Below are positions 1-8,694 of a DNA stretch of 64,000 nucleotides, in pieces; positions within the stretch are counted from its first letter, which is position 1; the number at the start of each line of letters is the position of its first letter. Location of the stretch: positions 2,914,001 through 2,978,000 of the forward strand of contig OY763490.2 in the NCBI GenBank assembly GCA_963667505.2, in the 5' to 3' direction. Origin of the DNA: Aldehydirespirator sp963667505. GTDB lineage: Bacteria; Actinomycetota; Acidimicrobiia; Acidimicrobiales; Aldehydirespiratoraceae. A program made the position numbers and the translations under genes. Below the pieces are notes generated by a model. It saw only the letters and a program-made list of their open reading frames with translations. It was not told where the DNA came from and made no database searches.

Positions 1-1306
1 CCCGGTCGGTGTACGGGTTGGCGAAGGTGCCGTCGGGGTCGAGCTCTGACCGGGCTCGTTGGAAGACGTCCCACTCGGGATACAGGGGGGCCAGCGACCG
101 GTCGTCGTGGAAGTGGAGCTTGCCCCAGTGAGGGCGGCCGCCGTAGTCGGCCGCGATGGCCTCCACCCCCTGGAAGTAGGCGAGGTACGGGGTGCCGGCG
201 TAGACGTGGACGGCGAACCAGCCGGTGTCACGGCCGTGGGCGGTGGACAGCGGGATGTCGTCGGCCGCGGACGCCCGGACCTCGACGGGGAACGTCACCG
301 GCGACGGCAGGGTCCGGACCAGCGCCCCGATGCGGCGCACCGCCTCGGGCACCGCGGCGACAGGCACCCCGTACTCCATCTCGTAGAAGCGAACGAGGCG
401 CCTAGACACGAACACCCGGTGGCTGGCGTCGACGAAGTCCCGCTCGCTCGCCGCCCCGCCGATCTTCTTGGCCACCCTCGGAGCCAGCGACGGGAAGCGC
501 CGGACGGAGCGGTTGGCCAGCCCGAACACGACGTTCTCGAGGAGCATCTTGTCGCGGGCAGCGGCCAGCCGATTCTGGGGGCGGCGGGGCTCGTCGGTGC
601 GGTTGTTGCGCTTCACATGGGCGCGCCGGGCGCCGGGAATCCAGAAGAACTCCATGTGGTCGTGGGCGGCCATGTGCTGCTCGAAATTGTCGAGCAGATC
701 GTCGAGCGGCTCGACGGTCTCGACGGCGTGCAGGTCGAAGGCGGGCACGCACTGGAGCGTCATGCGGGTGACGATGCCCAGCGCCCCGACCCCCACCCGG
801 GCCACCCGAAGCAGATCGGGCCGGTGGTGCGGGTCGCAGCGGATGATCTCGCCCCGGCCGTCGACGATCTCCATGCCGACGACGGTGGTTGCCAGGTTGC
901 CGAGACCCAGACCGGTGCCGTGGGTGGCGGTGGCGACGGCCCCGGCCAGCGACTGGCGGTCGATGTCACCCAGGTTGGGCATGGCCAGCCCGGCCGCGTC
1001 GAGTCGGCGGTTGAGGGCGGAGAGTCGGATTCCGGCCTGCACGGTGACCCGGCGGCTCGCGGTGTCGATGCTCTCGACGGAGTCCAGACGGTCCAGCGAC
1101 ACCAGCACCCCCCGGGTGCACGCTGCGTCGGTGAACGAGTGCCCGGCGCCCACCGCCTTGACCCGCGTCCCGTCTTCCGCGGCCCGCCTCACGATGGCGG
1201 CCACCTCCTCGGCGGAGCCGGGCCTGGCGATCTCGGCCGGCACGCACATCTGGTTGCCGGCCCAGTTGCGGAAGGTTGCGGTGCGGCGGGGCACCGGAAT
1301 GCTCAT
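1..1306 (-). CDS. FAD-linked sugar-1,4-lactone oxidase (ALO family), 3' end outside window
   Basis: The protein resembles D-arabinono/L-gulono-1,4-lactone oxidases, flavoproteins that oxidise aldonolactones. An N-terminal FAD_binding_4 (VAO-type) domain carries VGAGHSFTD near residue 52, whose His is the usual covalent FAD attachment point in this family. The ALO domain follows, with the diagnostic HWGK near residue 400. About 435 residues are visible and the frame leaves the window at base 1, so the extreme C-terminus is missing. I chose ATG at 1306 because the next upstream codons lie inside a tandem repeat. It lies downstream of the D-threonine aldolase-like gene on the same strand and is separated from it by that repeat, so the two probably share a transcript. 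Substrate is not known. Confidence 0.85.
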   Translation of the reverse strand, partial: MSIPVPRRTATFRNWAGNQMCVPAEIARPGSAEEVAAIVRRAAEDGTRVKAVGAGHSFTDAACTRGVLVSLDRLDSVESIDTASRRVTVQAGIRLSALNRRLDAAGLAMPNLGDIDRQSLAGAVATATHGTGLGLGNLATTVVGMEIVDGRGEIIRCDPHHRPDLLRVARVGVGALGIVTRMTLQCVPAFDLHAVETVEPLDDLLDNFEQHMAAHDHMEFFWIPGARRAHVKRNNRTDEPRRPQNRLAAARDKMLLENVVFGLANRSVRRFPSLAPRVAKKIGGAASERDFVDASHRVFVSRRLVRFYEMEYGVPVAAVPEAVRRIGALVRTLPSPVTFPVEVRASAADDIPLSTAHGRDTGWFAVHVYAGTPYLAYFQGVEAIAADYGGRPHWGKLHFHDDRSLAPLYPEWDVFQRARSELDPDGTFANPYTDR

Positions 1307-1310
1307 CGGC

Positions 1311-1456
1311 GTCACCAGCGGCGCAGGTCGATAGTCGTCATCACCACGGCAGTCACCAGCGGCGCAGGTCGATAGTCGTCATCACCACGGCAGTCACCAG
1401 CGGCGCAGGTCGATAGTCGTCATCACCACGGCAGTCACCAGTGGCGCAGGTCGATG
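1311..1456. repeat. 41-bp tandem repeat at a gene junction (three full copies plus part)
   Basis: Three identical copies lie at 1311-1351, 1352-1392 and 1393-1433, and a diverged partial copy runs from 1434 into the 3' end of the D-threonine aldolase-like gene. On the minus strand each copy encodes a nine-residue mini-ORF (MTTIDLRRW followed by TGA) matching the last residues of the upstream gene product (IDLRHW). The unit looks like a reiterated gene terminus. It fills almost the whole gap between the stop at 1435 and the next start at 1306. Confidence 0.9.
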
Positions 1457-2445
1457 GGCCAGCAGTCGATCACGTCTTCTCCGTCCAGCACCCAGTATCG
1501 CTGGTGGCGGGACACGGTCGGATCCAGGTGGGCCGGCAGCAGCCGGACCCGGTCGCCCACTGACAGCCGGCCCTCGGGGTCCCGCAGCGTGGTGTGCTCG
1601 TCGGAGACGAACGCGATCTCCCCGTCGGGCCACGACGGGGGGCCGTGGTCCATGCCGAACGCCTTGAGGCCAGCGTCGACGACCGCCCAGCCCTTCGGGT
1701 TCACCGAGACCACGGTGGCCAGCACCGACACCGCGATCTCGAACGGGCTGTCGAGGCGGGCGTAGTCGGTGTCGAGCAGACAGTAGGAGCCGGCCTGGAG
1801 CTCGGTCACCCACCGGTTCACGGCGTAGGTGCCGGTGCCGCCGCCGGACACGACCTCGCCGCCCACCGCCTCATGCGCGGCCAGGAGCAACTCCATTGAC
1901 GCCCGCACGCTGGCCGTCTTGGTGTCGGGTTCGGCCATCATCAAGTGACCTTCGTAGCCCATCACGCCTCGCACGTCGAGGCCCGCGGCCCGGGCGGCGG
2001 CCGCGATGCGTCCGGCGTCGGCCGGGTCGCACCCGCAGCGCGGCAGGCCCACGTTCACGTCCACCAGCACCTCGCGCACGCCTCCGGCCGCCGCCGCGGC
2101 GACAGTGGCGTCGGAGTCGACGGCCACCGTCACCCGATGGCCGGCGTCGACGAGCCGGCCCAGCCGGGACGCGTCGAGGACCTCGTTGGCCAGCAGCAGG
2201 TCATGGCCCAGGCCGGCCGCGGCCAGTCCCTCCATCTCCCGAATCGTGGCCGCGCAGAAGCCCTCGTGCCCGGCGTCGGCCAGCATCCGAGCGATGGCGG
2301 TGGACTTGAACGCCTTCACGTGGGGCCGCAGCGACGACCCCGACCAAGCAGCGGACATGGCCGCCACGTTGGCGTCGAAGACGCGGCGCTCCACGACCAG
2401 GCTCGGCGTCGGCAGCTGGCCCAGTGTCCGCGGGCGCCTACTCAT
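1435..2445 (-). CDS. PLP-dependent D-threonine aldolase / D-serine dehydratase-like protein
   Basis: This is an alanine-racemase N-terminal TIM-barrel protein of the D-threonine aldolase family, which cleaves or dehydrates D-3-hydroxy amino acids using PLP and a divalent metal. The PLP lysine lies in RPHVKAFKS near residue 41. The C-terminal domain has SDEHTTL and then AHLDPTV; the HxD form matches the metal site of D-threonine aldolases rather than the HxC of D-serine dehydratases. At 336 residues it is slightly shorter than most relatives. I start it at ATG 2445, because a longer in-frame extension would overlap the divergent LLM gene and lacks family similarity. A GTATAC palindrome at 2479 lies in the divergent promoter region. 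Confidence 0.82.
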   Translation of the reverse strand: MSRRPRTLGQLPTPSLVVERRVFDANVAAMSAAWSGSSLRPHVKAFKSTAIARMLADAGHEGFCAATIREMEGLAAAGLGHDLLLANEVLDASRLGRLVDAGHRVTVAVDSDATVAAAAAGGVREVLVDVNVGLPRCGCDPADAGRIAAAARAAGLDVRGVMGYEGHLMMAEPDTKTASVRASMELLLAAHEAVGGEVVSGGGTGTYAVNRWVTELQAGSYCLLDTDYARLDSPFEIAVSVLATVVSVNPKGWAVVDAGLKAFGMDHGPPSWPDGEIAFVSDEHTTLRDPEGRLSVGDRVRLLPAHLDPTVSRHQRYWVLDGEDVIDCWPIDLRHW

Positions 2446-2478
2446 GGGCCGGTTTCCATACATGGGCGAATCGTTGCG

Positions 2479-2484
2479 GTATAC
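2479..2484. promoter_or_regulatory. GTATAC palindrome, divergent region
   Basis: GCGGTATACAAG lies 7 nt before the ATG of the LLM gene (2492) and 34 nt upstream of the divergent aldolase gene. It is one of nine exact GTATAC sites found between genes in this window and may be a shared operator or a -10-like element. The assignment is inference. Confidence 0.45.
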
Positions 2485-2491
2485 AAGCATC

Positions 2492-3469
2492 ATGACGCTT
2501 ACCCGGTTCGGCTTCAACATTCCCAGCTTCACGTATCCCGGCGTGGACGACTCCGACCTGTTCGACACGGTCTGCGCGGCGGCGACCACCGCTGAGAGCA
2601 GCGGTTTCGATTCGCTGTGGGTGATGGACCATTTCCACCAGATCCCGCCGATGGGCTCGGCCGACGAACCCATGCTGGAGCCTTACACCCTGCTGGCCGC
2701 CCTGGCCCCCCGCACTGGCACCGCTCGACTGGGCACGCTGGTGACCGGCGTCACCTACCGCAATCCGGCACTGCTGGCCAAGACGGTAACCACGCTCGAC
2801 ATCGTGTCGGGCGGTCGGGCCGTGCTCGGCATCGGTGCAGCCTGGTTCGAGGCCGAGCATGTCGCATACGGCTACGACTTCCTGCCGGTGGGTGAGCGGA
2901 TGCGCCGCCTCGAGGACGCGGTGCAGATCTGCCGGGCCATGTTCGGCGGCGGCCCGGCCACGGTCACGGGAGCCCGCCACCGCATCGACGCGGCGCTGAA
3001 CCGGCCGAGGCCGATCAAGCCGGGAGGGCCGCCGATACTGGTGGGCGGCGGCGGGGAGCGGCGCACGCTGGCCATCGCGGCCCGCCACGCCGACGCCTGC
3101 AACATCTTCGGCACGCCCGCCGACGTGCGCCACAAACTGGATGTGCTGGAGGCCCACTGCGAGCGAGCAGGCCGGGACCCGACCGAGGTCTCCAAGACCC
3201 GGCTGGGCGCGCTGGTGATGGCCGACACCGCGGCCGACGCGACCCGCCTCGGGGGCGAACTGCGGGCCAGGCGCAACATGAGCATGGACAAGTACCGGGG
3301 CTACGCCATCGAGGGCGACCGCGACGGAGTGTGCGAACAGGTGGCGGCCCTGTTCGGCGCAGGGCTCGACGGCCTCATCTTCAACATGCACGACGCCACC
3401 GACCTGGGTGCCATCGCCGAGGCCGGGACGGTGCTGCGTGACAACTTCGGTGACCACCCCAACCGGTGA
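2492..3469 (+). CDS. LLM-class F420-dependent oxidoreductase
   Basis: This is a luciferase-like monooxygenase-fold flavoprotein of 325 residues. Family marks are FGFNIPSFTYPG at the start, SLWVMDHFHQ near residue 45, GTLVTGVTYRNPALLAKTVTTLD, and SGGRAVLGIGAAWFEAEH in the middle. The last group is typical of actinobacterial members that use F420 (TIGR03560-like). It probably oxidises or reduces a small organic substrate in the cytosol; the substrate cannot be told from sequence. ATG 2492 sits directly behind the GTATAC element, which implies a very short or absent 5' leader. It is divergent from the aldolase-like gene and followed 86 bp later by an MFS carrier that may serve the same substrate. 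Confidence 0.9.
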   Translation: MTLTRFGFNIPSFTYPGVDDSDLFDTVCAAATTAESSGFDSLWVMDHFHQIPPMGSADEPMLEPYTLLAALAPRTGTARLGTLVTGVTYRNPALLAKTVTTLDIVSGGRAVLGIGAAWFEAEHVAYGYDFLPVGERMRRLEDAVQICRAMFGGGPATVTGARHRIDAALNRPRPIKPGGPPILVGGGGERRTLAIAARHADACNIFGTPADVRHKLDVLEAHCERAGRDPTEVSKTRLGALVMADTAADATRLGGELRARRNMSMDKYRGYAIEGDRDGVCEQVAALFGAGLDGLIFNMHDATDLGAIAEAGTVLRDNFGDHPNR

Positions 3470-3555
3470 AGGCCTGCACCCAGGACAGGCCCAGCATCTA
3501 GCCAGGGAGCAGGCTCACTTGTGACCCAGACCGAACACGGTCGGCGGGCGCACCC

Positions 3556-4761
3556 GTGATCCAGCCTGGACACGGTGGGCTAGGGGACGAGCGGGCCCGG
3601 CCGGTCGTCTCGCTCGTCTCGTCGGTGTCGTCGCAGACGGCGGCCATGTTCCCCGCGTTCGCGGTGGGCGCACTAGCGCTGCAGATGGGCGACGACCTGG
3701 GCTTCGGCGAAGCCGGGCTAGGGGTCGCGGTGGCGTTCTTCTTCCTGCTGGCCGCGGTGACCTCCCCCCACGCCGGGACCCTCACCGACCGGCTCGGCCC
3801 GCAGCGGTCGCTGCGGGCAGCCAACCTCTGCAGCGGGGCGGCGTTGCTGGTGACTGCACTCGTCGTGCAGTCCTACTGGACGCTGCTGGGATCGCTGGCC
3901 GTCGGGGCGATCGGGCTGACCATCGCCGGGCCCGGCAGCAAGACCATGGTGGCCAGGGGCACCGATGTCCGCCGGCACGGCCTGTTCTTCGGAATCCAGG
4001 CCGCGGCCGTGCCGCTGTCGGTGCTGCTGGCCGGTCTGGCCGTGCCCGCAATCGGCAGCACCCTGGGATGGCGCTGGGCGTTCGGGCTCGCGGTGATCGT
4101 GCCGCTGACCGGCCTCCTGATAGCGCCTCCGTACCGGGCCCGGCCCGGCCACGCGGTCAGGACCGAGGGCGCGGCCCGGGGTCTGAGCAAGATCGACTAC
4201 GGGCCGCTGAACCTGATCGGGCTGGGCGCCGCGCTGGGCTCGGCCGCGGCCACCACCATGGCCGCGTTCTTCGTGTCGGCCGCGACGGACGCCGGCCTCG
4301 CCGAGGGCCTCGCCGGAGGCCTGCTGGCGGTGGCCAGCGGCCTGCCCATCGCCACCCGGATCGCGGCGGGATATCTGGCCGACCGCTTCGAGTCCGGCCA
4401 CTTGCGGATCGTGTCGCTGCTGCTGGGCACCAGCACGCTGGGCTATCTGGCCGCAGCTACCGGCTCCAAGGTCCTGGTCCCGGCGGGAGCGATGTTCGCC
4501 CTCGGGGTCGGGTGGGCCTGGAGCGGCCTGATGGTCCACTCCGTCATCCGCGCCTACCGCGACTCCCCCGGCGCGGCCACCGGCATGACCTCGGGCGGGC
4601 TCAACGTCGGCGGAGTGGTAGGCCCGTTCGCTTTCGGCCTGCTGGCGGACAGCGTGTCCTACACCGCAGGCTTCCTAATGATCGCAGCCTGCGCCCTGCT
4701 GGCCGCCCTGGCCGCCGACGCCGGCCGCCGACGCCTGATCCGCACCGGCGCCAACCCCTGA
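3556..4761 (+). CDS. MFS transporter
   Basis: About 400 residues with the hydrophobic pattern of 12 transmembrane helices. The cytoplasmic loop between helices 2 and 3 has a GTLTDRLGPQRSL motif, the standard MFS loop signature (G-x3-D-R-x-G), and a second copy AGYLADRFESG lies in the second half. The C-terminal half contains GMTSGGLNVGGVVGPFAFG, a pattern shared with three other MFS carriers in this window (20751, 62330 and the fragment at 23255), so these are paralogues. GTG 3556 is the start giving the longest cytoplasmic N-terminus; a shorter start cannot be excluded. The direction and substrate of transport are unknown. Confidence 0.88.
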   Translation: MIQPGHGGLGDERARPVVSLVSSVSSQTAAMFPAFAVGALALQMGDDLGFGEAGLGVAVAFFFLLAAVTSPHAGTLTDRLGPQRSLRAANLCSGAALLVTALVVQSYWTLLGSLAVGAIGLTIAGPGSKTMVARGTDVRRHGLFFGIQAAAVPLSVLLAGLAVPAIGSTLGWRWAFGLAVIVPLTGLLIAPPYRARPGHAVRTEGAARGLSKIDYGPLNLIGLGAALGSAAATTMAAFFVSAATDAGLAEGLAGGLLAVASGLPIATRIAAGYLADRFESGHLRIVSLLLGTSTLGYLAAATGSKVLVPAGAMFALGVGWAWSGLMVHSVIRAYRDSPGAATGMTSGGLNVGGVVGPFAFGLLADSVSYTAGFLMIAACALLAALAADAGRRRLIRTGANP

Positions 4762-4783
4762 GGACGCCGAGCAAGTCAGCCAG

Positions 4784-5353
4784 CTACGCCCACCCCGGCG
4801 GACGATAGTCCTTCCAGTTCCTGACCTTGTCCCGAGACTTCTGCTCCTCTGTGCGGCCCGGTCGCCGATGGGGAAGTTGGAGCGGCGGGAGGCCAGCGGC
4901 CCGCCGGTCCAAGTGGGTCCTTATTCGCTGAAGCTCATCATGAAGATCCTGCTTCAGCCAGTCGCGGGCGTAGCGCTCGATCAGCGGGCCGACGGGGCCC
5001 TTGAACTTGAACCGGTAACTGTGGGTGACGAGAGATCCGCCGCTGAACGGCTGCGCCACGAACTGTCCCCGCATCCAGATGAGGCGATCCGCCAGCCAAG
5101 GCCCGTCGCTGGTGAAGGTGACCGACCACCACCGGTCGAGCTTGACCGACTGACGCTGCTTCGGACCGCGAATGCCTCGAAGCGAACCCCGGAAGACCAC
5201 GAACCCATTCCCGTCGGAGTCGATCGGCGGGTTCTCGAACACTCTGACGATCTTGGTGTCGAACGCCATGTAGGCCCGCAGGTCGCAGACGAGCTCCAGC
5301 ACCTCCCGCGGCGCGGCGTTCATCTGCACGGACCCCTCCACCGACAACATCAC
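4784..5353 (-). CDS. SRPBCC-family protein
   Basis: The 189-residue protein has a START/Bet v1-like (SRPBCC) fold: the opening SVEGSVQMNAAPREVLELVCDL, the central strands ending in SYRFKFKGPVGPLI, and a long C-terminal helix (ERYARDWLKQDLHDELQRI). Such proteins bind hydrophobic ligands or act as cyclases or dehydratases. The tail after residue 150 is basic and proline-rich, with no recognised domain. It is convergent with the MFS gene, 22 bp away. Two consecutive ATGs (5353 and 5350) could start it. No specific ligand can be proposed. Confidence 0.75.
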   Translation of the reverse strand: MMLSVEGSVQMNAAPREVLELVCDLRAYMAFDTKIVRVFENPPIDSDGNGFVVFRGSLRGIRGPKQRQSVKLDRWWSVTFTSDGPWLADRLIWMRGQFVAQPFSGGSLVTHSYRFKFKGPVGPLIERYARDWLKQDLHDELQRIRTHLDRRAAGLPPLQLPHRRPGRTEEQKSRDKVRNWKDYRPPGWA

Positions 5354-5447
5354 CTATCACCTGACGGGGCGTTTCGATGCTTGCGGAGGCGGATCATCTG
5401 TCGCGTCTCGAGAATCTAGATGTACAGAACGGACTCTTCGGGAAGCG

Positions 5448-6185
5448 CTACACGTCGGCTGCGGGGTGCCTCATGGCGTCCAGGGCGGCCACCGGGTCGG
5501 CCGCGGTGACCAGCGCTTCGCCGATCAGGGCGGCGTGGTAGCCGGCATCGGCGATCTCGGCCAGGGTCGTGCCGCCGGGCACGCCGATGCCCGACGCGGC
5601 GATCCTGACGATCCCGCGGTCGTACTGGTCGAAGAGCCGGCCCATGGCCACCGCCTTGTCGTACTCGACGGTGAACGCCTTGTCCTTGGGGTCGTTGCGC
5701 TGGTTGACCGCGATCATGTAGGCGCCGCTGGCCACTGCCACCTCCAGTTCCTGCTCGGTGCGCACCTCGGTGACGACGTCCACTCCGAGGCTCAGCGCCA
5801 GCTCCTGCAACGGCCGGATCCGGTCGGCGGGAACGTCCTGGACGATGAGCAGCATGGCGTCCGCGCCCATCGACACCGTGTCGTGGACGTCCTCGGGGGT
5901 GCTCAGGAAGTCCTTGCGCAGGACGGGGATGTCGACGGCTTCCCGGGCCTGGCGCAGATCATCGGCCGAACCGCCGAAGCGCTCCTCGTCGGTGAGCACG
6001 GAGACGCACGCCGCGCCGGCGCGCTGGTAGGCCCGGGCCACCTCGGGAACCGGCGCGTCGGGACGGAGATCTCCCCGCGACGGTGAGCGGCGCTTGATCT
6101 CGGCGATGATCGCGACGCCGTCGCCGTCGAGCGCGGCCCGGAAGCGATGACCCGCGGCGGCAGGCCCGGAACGAAGCGGCATCAT
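5448..6185 (-). CDS. Indole-3-glycerol-phosphate synthase-like protein (TrpC paralogue)
   Basis: This is a 245-residue TIM barrel clearly related to indole-3-glycerol-phosphate synthase: IAEIKRRSPSRGDL (Glu and Lys of the active site), VLTDEERFGGS, and VLRKDFLSTPEDV (catalytic Lys). The later motifs deviate. The usual INNRNL reads VNQRND, and the usual SESGI reads AASGI, so a glutamate normally needed for catalysis is missing while the Ser is kept. No other trp gene lies nearby. The start overlaps the stop of the FtsH-like gene (TGATG at 6187-6183), indicating translational coupling with a membrane protease. It may be a divergent enzyme rather than the tryptophan-pathway TrpC. Confidence 0.8.
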   Translation of the reverse strand: MMPLRSGPAAAGHRFRAALDGDGVAIIAEIKRRSPSRGDLRPDAPVPEVARAYQRAGAACVSVLTDEERFGGSADDLRQAREAVDIPVLRKDFLSTPEDVHDTVSMGADAMLLIVQDVPADRIRPLQELALSLGVDVVTEVRTEQELEVAVASGAYMIAVNQRNDPKDKAFTVEYDKAVAMGRLFDQYDRGIVRIAASGIGVPGGTTLAEIADAGYHAALIGEALVTAADPVAALDAMRHPAADV

Positions 6186-8653
6186 CAGGCCTCGGCGAGC
6201 CCGCTCTCGGCGCTGGCGGCGCCCGCGCCCACAGGGACGGCCACCGCCTCCACCAAGCGGCCGGTGATGCCGTGGATCTCGGGCAGCGGCGGCAGCTGCA
6301 TCCCGCCAGTGCGGCGCAGCTCCAGCACGGCGGCGTGGTAGTCCTCCAGGGACTTGACCGCCTCGGGTGTGTAGTAGCCCCGTCCGTCGAGGAACGGTCC
6401 GATCTTGCGGTCGACTATGGCGCTCACATCCTCGCCGGTGATGGTCTTGTGGGTCTCCAAGGCGTGGGCCACCGCCAGCACCTCGGCGCGGTTGGCCTCC
6501 AACAGGGCCGCAGCGGCCTCGTAACGGTCGGCGAGGCGCTGCTCGATCTGGTCGCCGAGGCCGGTGCGCAGCAGCTCGCGCTCGGGATCCTCGTCGTCGC
6601 CCTTGCGCTGCCCGCCGCCGATCCCGAACTGGCGCTGCACCGCATGGCTGGCCAGGGTGTCGCCCATGCCCCAGTAGCCCGACATCATGGCGGCCAGATG
6701 GGTCGCGTTGCGCAGGTCGCCGCCCACGCCCGACGAGTTGTCGTCGCCGAAGAACAGGCGCTCGCCCGCCAGCGACGCCAGCGAAACTTCCAGGTCGGCC
6801 TCGTACTCCGAGCGCCAGTGGGTGAAGCGGTCCTCGGGCGGGATGTGCGACACGAAGCCGCCCACATTGCCCCGTCGCTCGATGGTGGCCAGGTCGATCA
6901 TGCGGTGCCGGCTCACCCGGTGCAGGGCGACCGCGTGGCAGGCCTCGTGGATGGCCAAGGCGTGGCGCTCATGCTCGACGTAGTCGAAGTCGTCGGCCAA
7001 TCCGTGCTCCTTGAGCTGCTTGGCCCTGATCATGTCGGCCCAGGTGATCACTCTGCGGCCGTCTCGGATGGCGGTGATCAGGGCCTCGTTGACCATGTCC
7101 TTGATCGTGGCCCCGGTGGCGTAGGGAGTGATGGTGGCCAGCTTCTCGATGTCGTCGTCGCTGAGAACGTGCTCGACTTTGGCGAGATAGCCCTCGTAGG
7201 TGCGCTTGCGGCCCTCCTGGGTGGGGTAGCCGACCTTGTAGATGCGGTCGATGCGACCCGGCCGCAGCATGGCCGGGTCGAGGGCCTCGGGCAGGTTGGA
7301 GGCCATCATCACCAGGATCCGGTACTTCGGCGGCGGCTTGGGCCGCATCCCCAGCATCTTGCGCACGATCCGGTTGAAGAAGCCCCGCGGCTTCTTGAGG
7401 CCTGACAGCTCGGCCAGCAGGGCCTGGAGAGTGCCCATGCCGCCCCCGCCCATGCCCATGATGATCGATTCGCGCCGAGGCCCGCCCCACTCGCTGCCGC
7501 CATAGGCGCCGAGGGCGCCCGCCCGGCCGTAGCCGCCCACCGCGGCCTCGTGCAGGGCCCGCTGAGCGCCCGGCGACAGGTACGGATAGGACGATCCGGC
7601 CTCGGCCGCGTCTCGCAGGAAGGCCGCGAACCGCTCCGAGCCGAAGCCGCCGTCGCCGCCCACCGCCGCGCCCCGGTTGCCCAAGGCGTCGGCCTCGTCG
7701 AAGAACACGACCACGCCGCCGTAGCGCAGCGCCAGCTTGCGCAGCTTGCGGAACAGACTCTTCACTTTGAGGATGCCCACTCCCATGAACATGTTGATGA
7801 ACGCGCCGGGGTCGACGAACACGAACGGCTTGCCGGTCTCGCCCGCGGCCGCCTCGGCCAGCAGCGTCTTGCCGGTCCCGGGCGGGCCGTACAGCAGGAT
7901 GCCTCCGGGGGCGTAGCCGCCGACCTCCTCGATGGCCTCGGGGTTCTCCAAGAAGATCAGGTTCTCCCGCACCCGCTCCTTGACCGGGTCCTGGCCCCAC
8001 ACGTCGTCGAAGCGGGTGTCGATGTCGTCGGGGAAGTAGGTCTCCACCCCGCCCCGGGACAGGAACCAGAACAGCAGCACGAACTGGCTGATCAGCAGCA
8101 GCGGGTAGATGATCAGCCGGGCGGCCCACGGCAGCCAGCTGTTGAGCCGGCCGGGCAGCCCGATGAGGGCGGCCACCGGGTTCTGGTCGGTGAACTGGCC
8201 GACGATCACCCCGAACAGCAGCAGCCAGAACAGGATCCGGAGCACTCGGCCGATACGGAACCGCACCCACGGGTCCATCCGGGACTGGCGATTCTCGACC
8301 CGGGCGAACACCTTGAACTTCCAGAACCGGTAGTAGCCCGACCAGTGCTCGGCCACCACGAAGTGCAGTTGGCGCAGCAGCTCCAGCCCCATCAGCACCC
8401 AGACCCAGGCCTGCCTCTCGACGGTCTCCCAGAACCCGTCGGCCACCGACTTGATCGGGTTGGCGTTTAGCTTCTGCCACCAGAAGAAGCCGAACAGCAC
8501 CGTTCCCAGGATCAGATACTTGGAGCGGTCCCACGGGTCGAGTCGCCGACGGGTCCTGCGGTCGGCATCGCGAGGCCGCGACGCGGTGGAGCCCAGGTCC
8601 AGCACCGGCTCGGCCGACGGCGCCGACCGGGCTCCTCTCCGGCGCAGCCGCAC
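6185..8653 (-). CDS. FtsH-like membrane AAA metalloprotease with large N-terminal domain and AAA insertion
   Basis: About 822 residues. The N-terminal part holds several hydrophobic segments (for example ILGTVLFGFFWW and ILFWLLLFGVIVG). The AAA module follows: Walker A GPPGTGKT near residue 256, Walker B VVVFFDEADALGNRG near 310, arginine-finger region LRPGRIDR near 460. The peptidase M41 zinc motif HEACH lies near 568, with a downstream GERLFFGDDNSSGVGGDLRNAT segment matching the FtsH third-ligand region. Between Walker B and sensor 1 is a roughly 70-residue glycine-rich insertion absent from ordinary FtsH. Family members are typically 600-700 residues. I chose GTG 8653 because GGAGGA lies about 10 nt upstream and longer frames run through the lipoprotein gene. 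It probably degrades membrane or cytosolic substrates. Confidence 0.85.
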   Translation of the reverse strand: MRLRRRGARSAPSAEPVLDLGSTASRPRDADRRTRRRLDPWDRSKYLILGTVLFGFFWWQKLNANPIKSVADGFWETVERQAWVWVLMGLELLRQLHFVVAEHWSGYYRFWKFKVFARVENRQSRMDPWVRFRIGRVLRILFWLLLFGVIVGQFTDQNPVAALIGLPGRLNSWLPWAARLIIYPLLLISQFVLLFWFLSRGGVETYFPDDIDTRFDDVWGQDPVKERVRENLIFLENPEAIEEVGGYAPGGILLYGPPGTGKTLLAEAAAGETGKPFVFVDPGAFINMFMGVGILKVKSLFRKLRKLALRYGGVVVFFDEADALGNRGAAVGGDGGFGSERFAAFLRDAAEAGSSYPYLSPGAQRALHEAAVGGYGRAGALGAYGGSEWGGPRRESIIMGMGGGGMGTLQALLAELSGLKKPRGFFNRIVRKMLGMRPKPPPKYRILVMMASNLPEALDPAMLRPGRIDRIYKVGYPTQEGRKRTYEGYLAKVEHVLSDDDIEKLATITPYATGATIKDMVNEALITAIRDGRRVITWADMIRAKQLKEHGLADDFDYVEHERHALAIHEACHAVALHRVSRHRMIDLATIERRGNVGGFVSHIPPEDRFTHWRSEYEADLEVSLASLAGERLFFGDDNSSGVGGDLRNATHLAAMMSGYWGMGDTLASHAVQRQFGIGGGQRKGDDEDPERELLRTGLGDQIEQRLADRYEAAAALLEANRAEVLAVAHALETHKTITGEDVSAIVDRKIGPFLDGRGYYTPEAVKSLEDYHAAVLELRRTGGMQLPPLPEIHGITGRLVEAVAVPVGAGAASAESGLAEA

Positions 8654-8694
8654 CGTCTCAGTCCTCCGCCGCGAAGGCGCGCACGGCCACGGTT

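Noticed and set aside
59..1375. Plus-strand open frame over the left end
   Set aside because: The minus strand encodes a clear FAD-linked lactone oxidase across the same bases.
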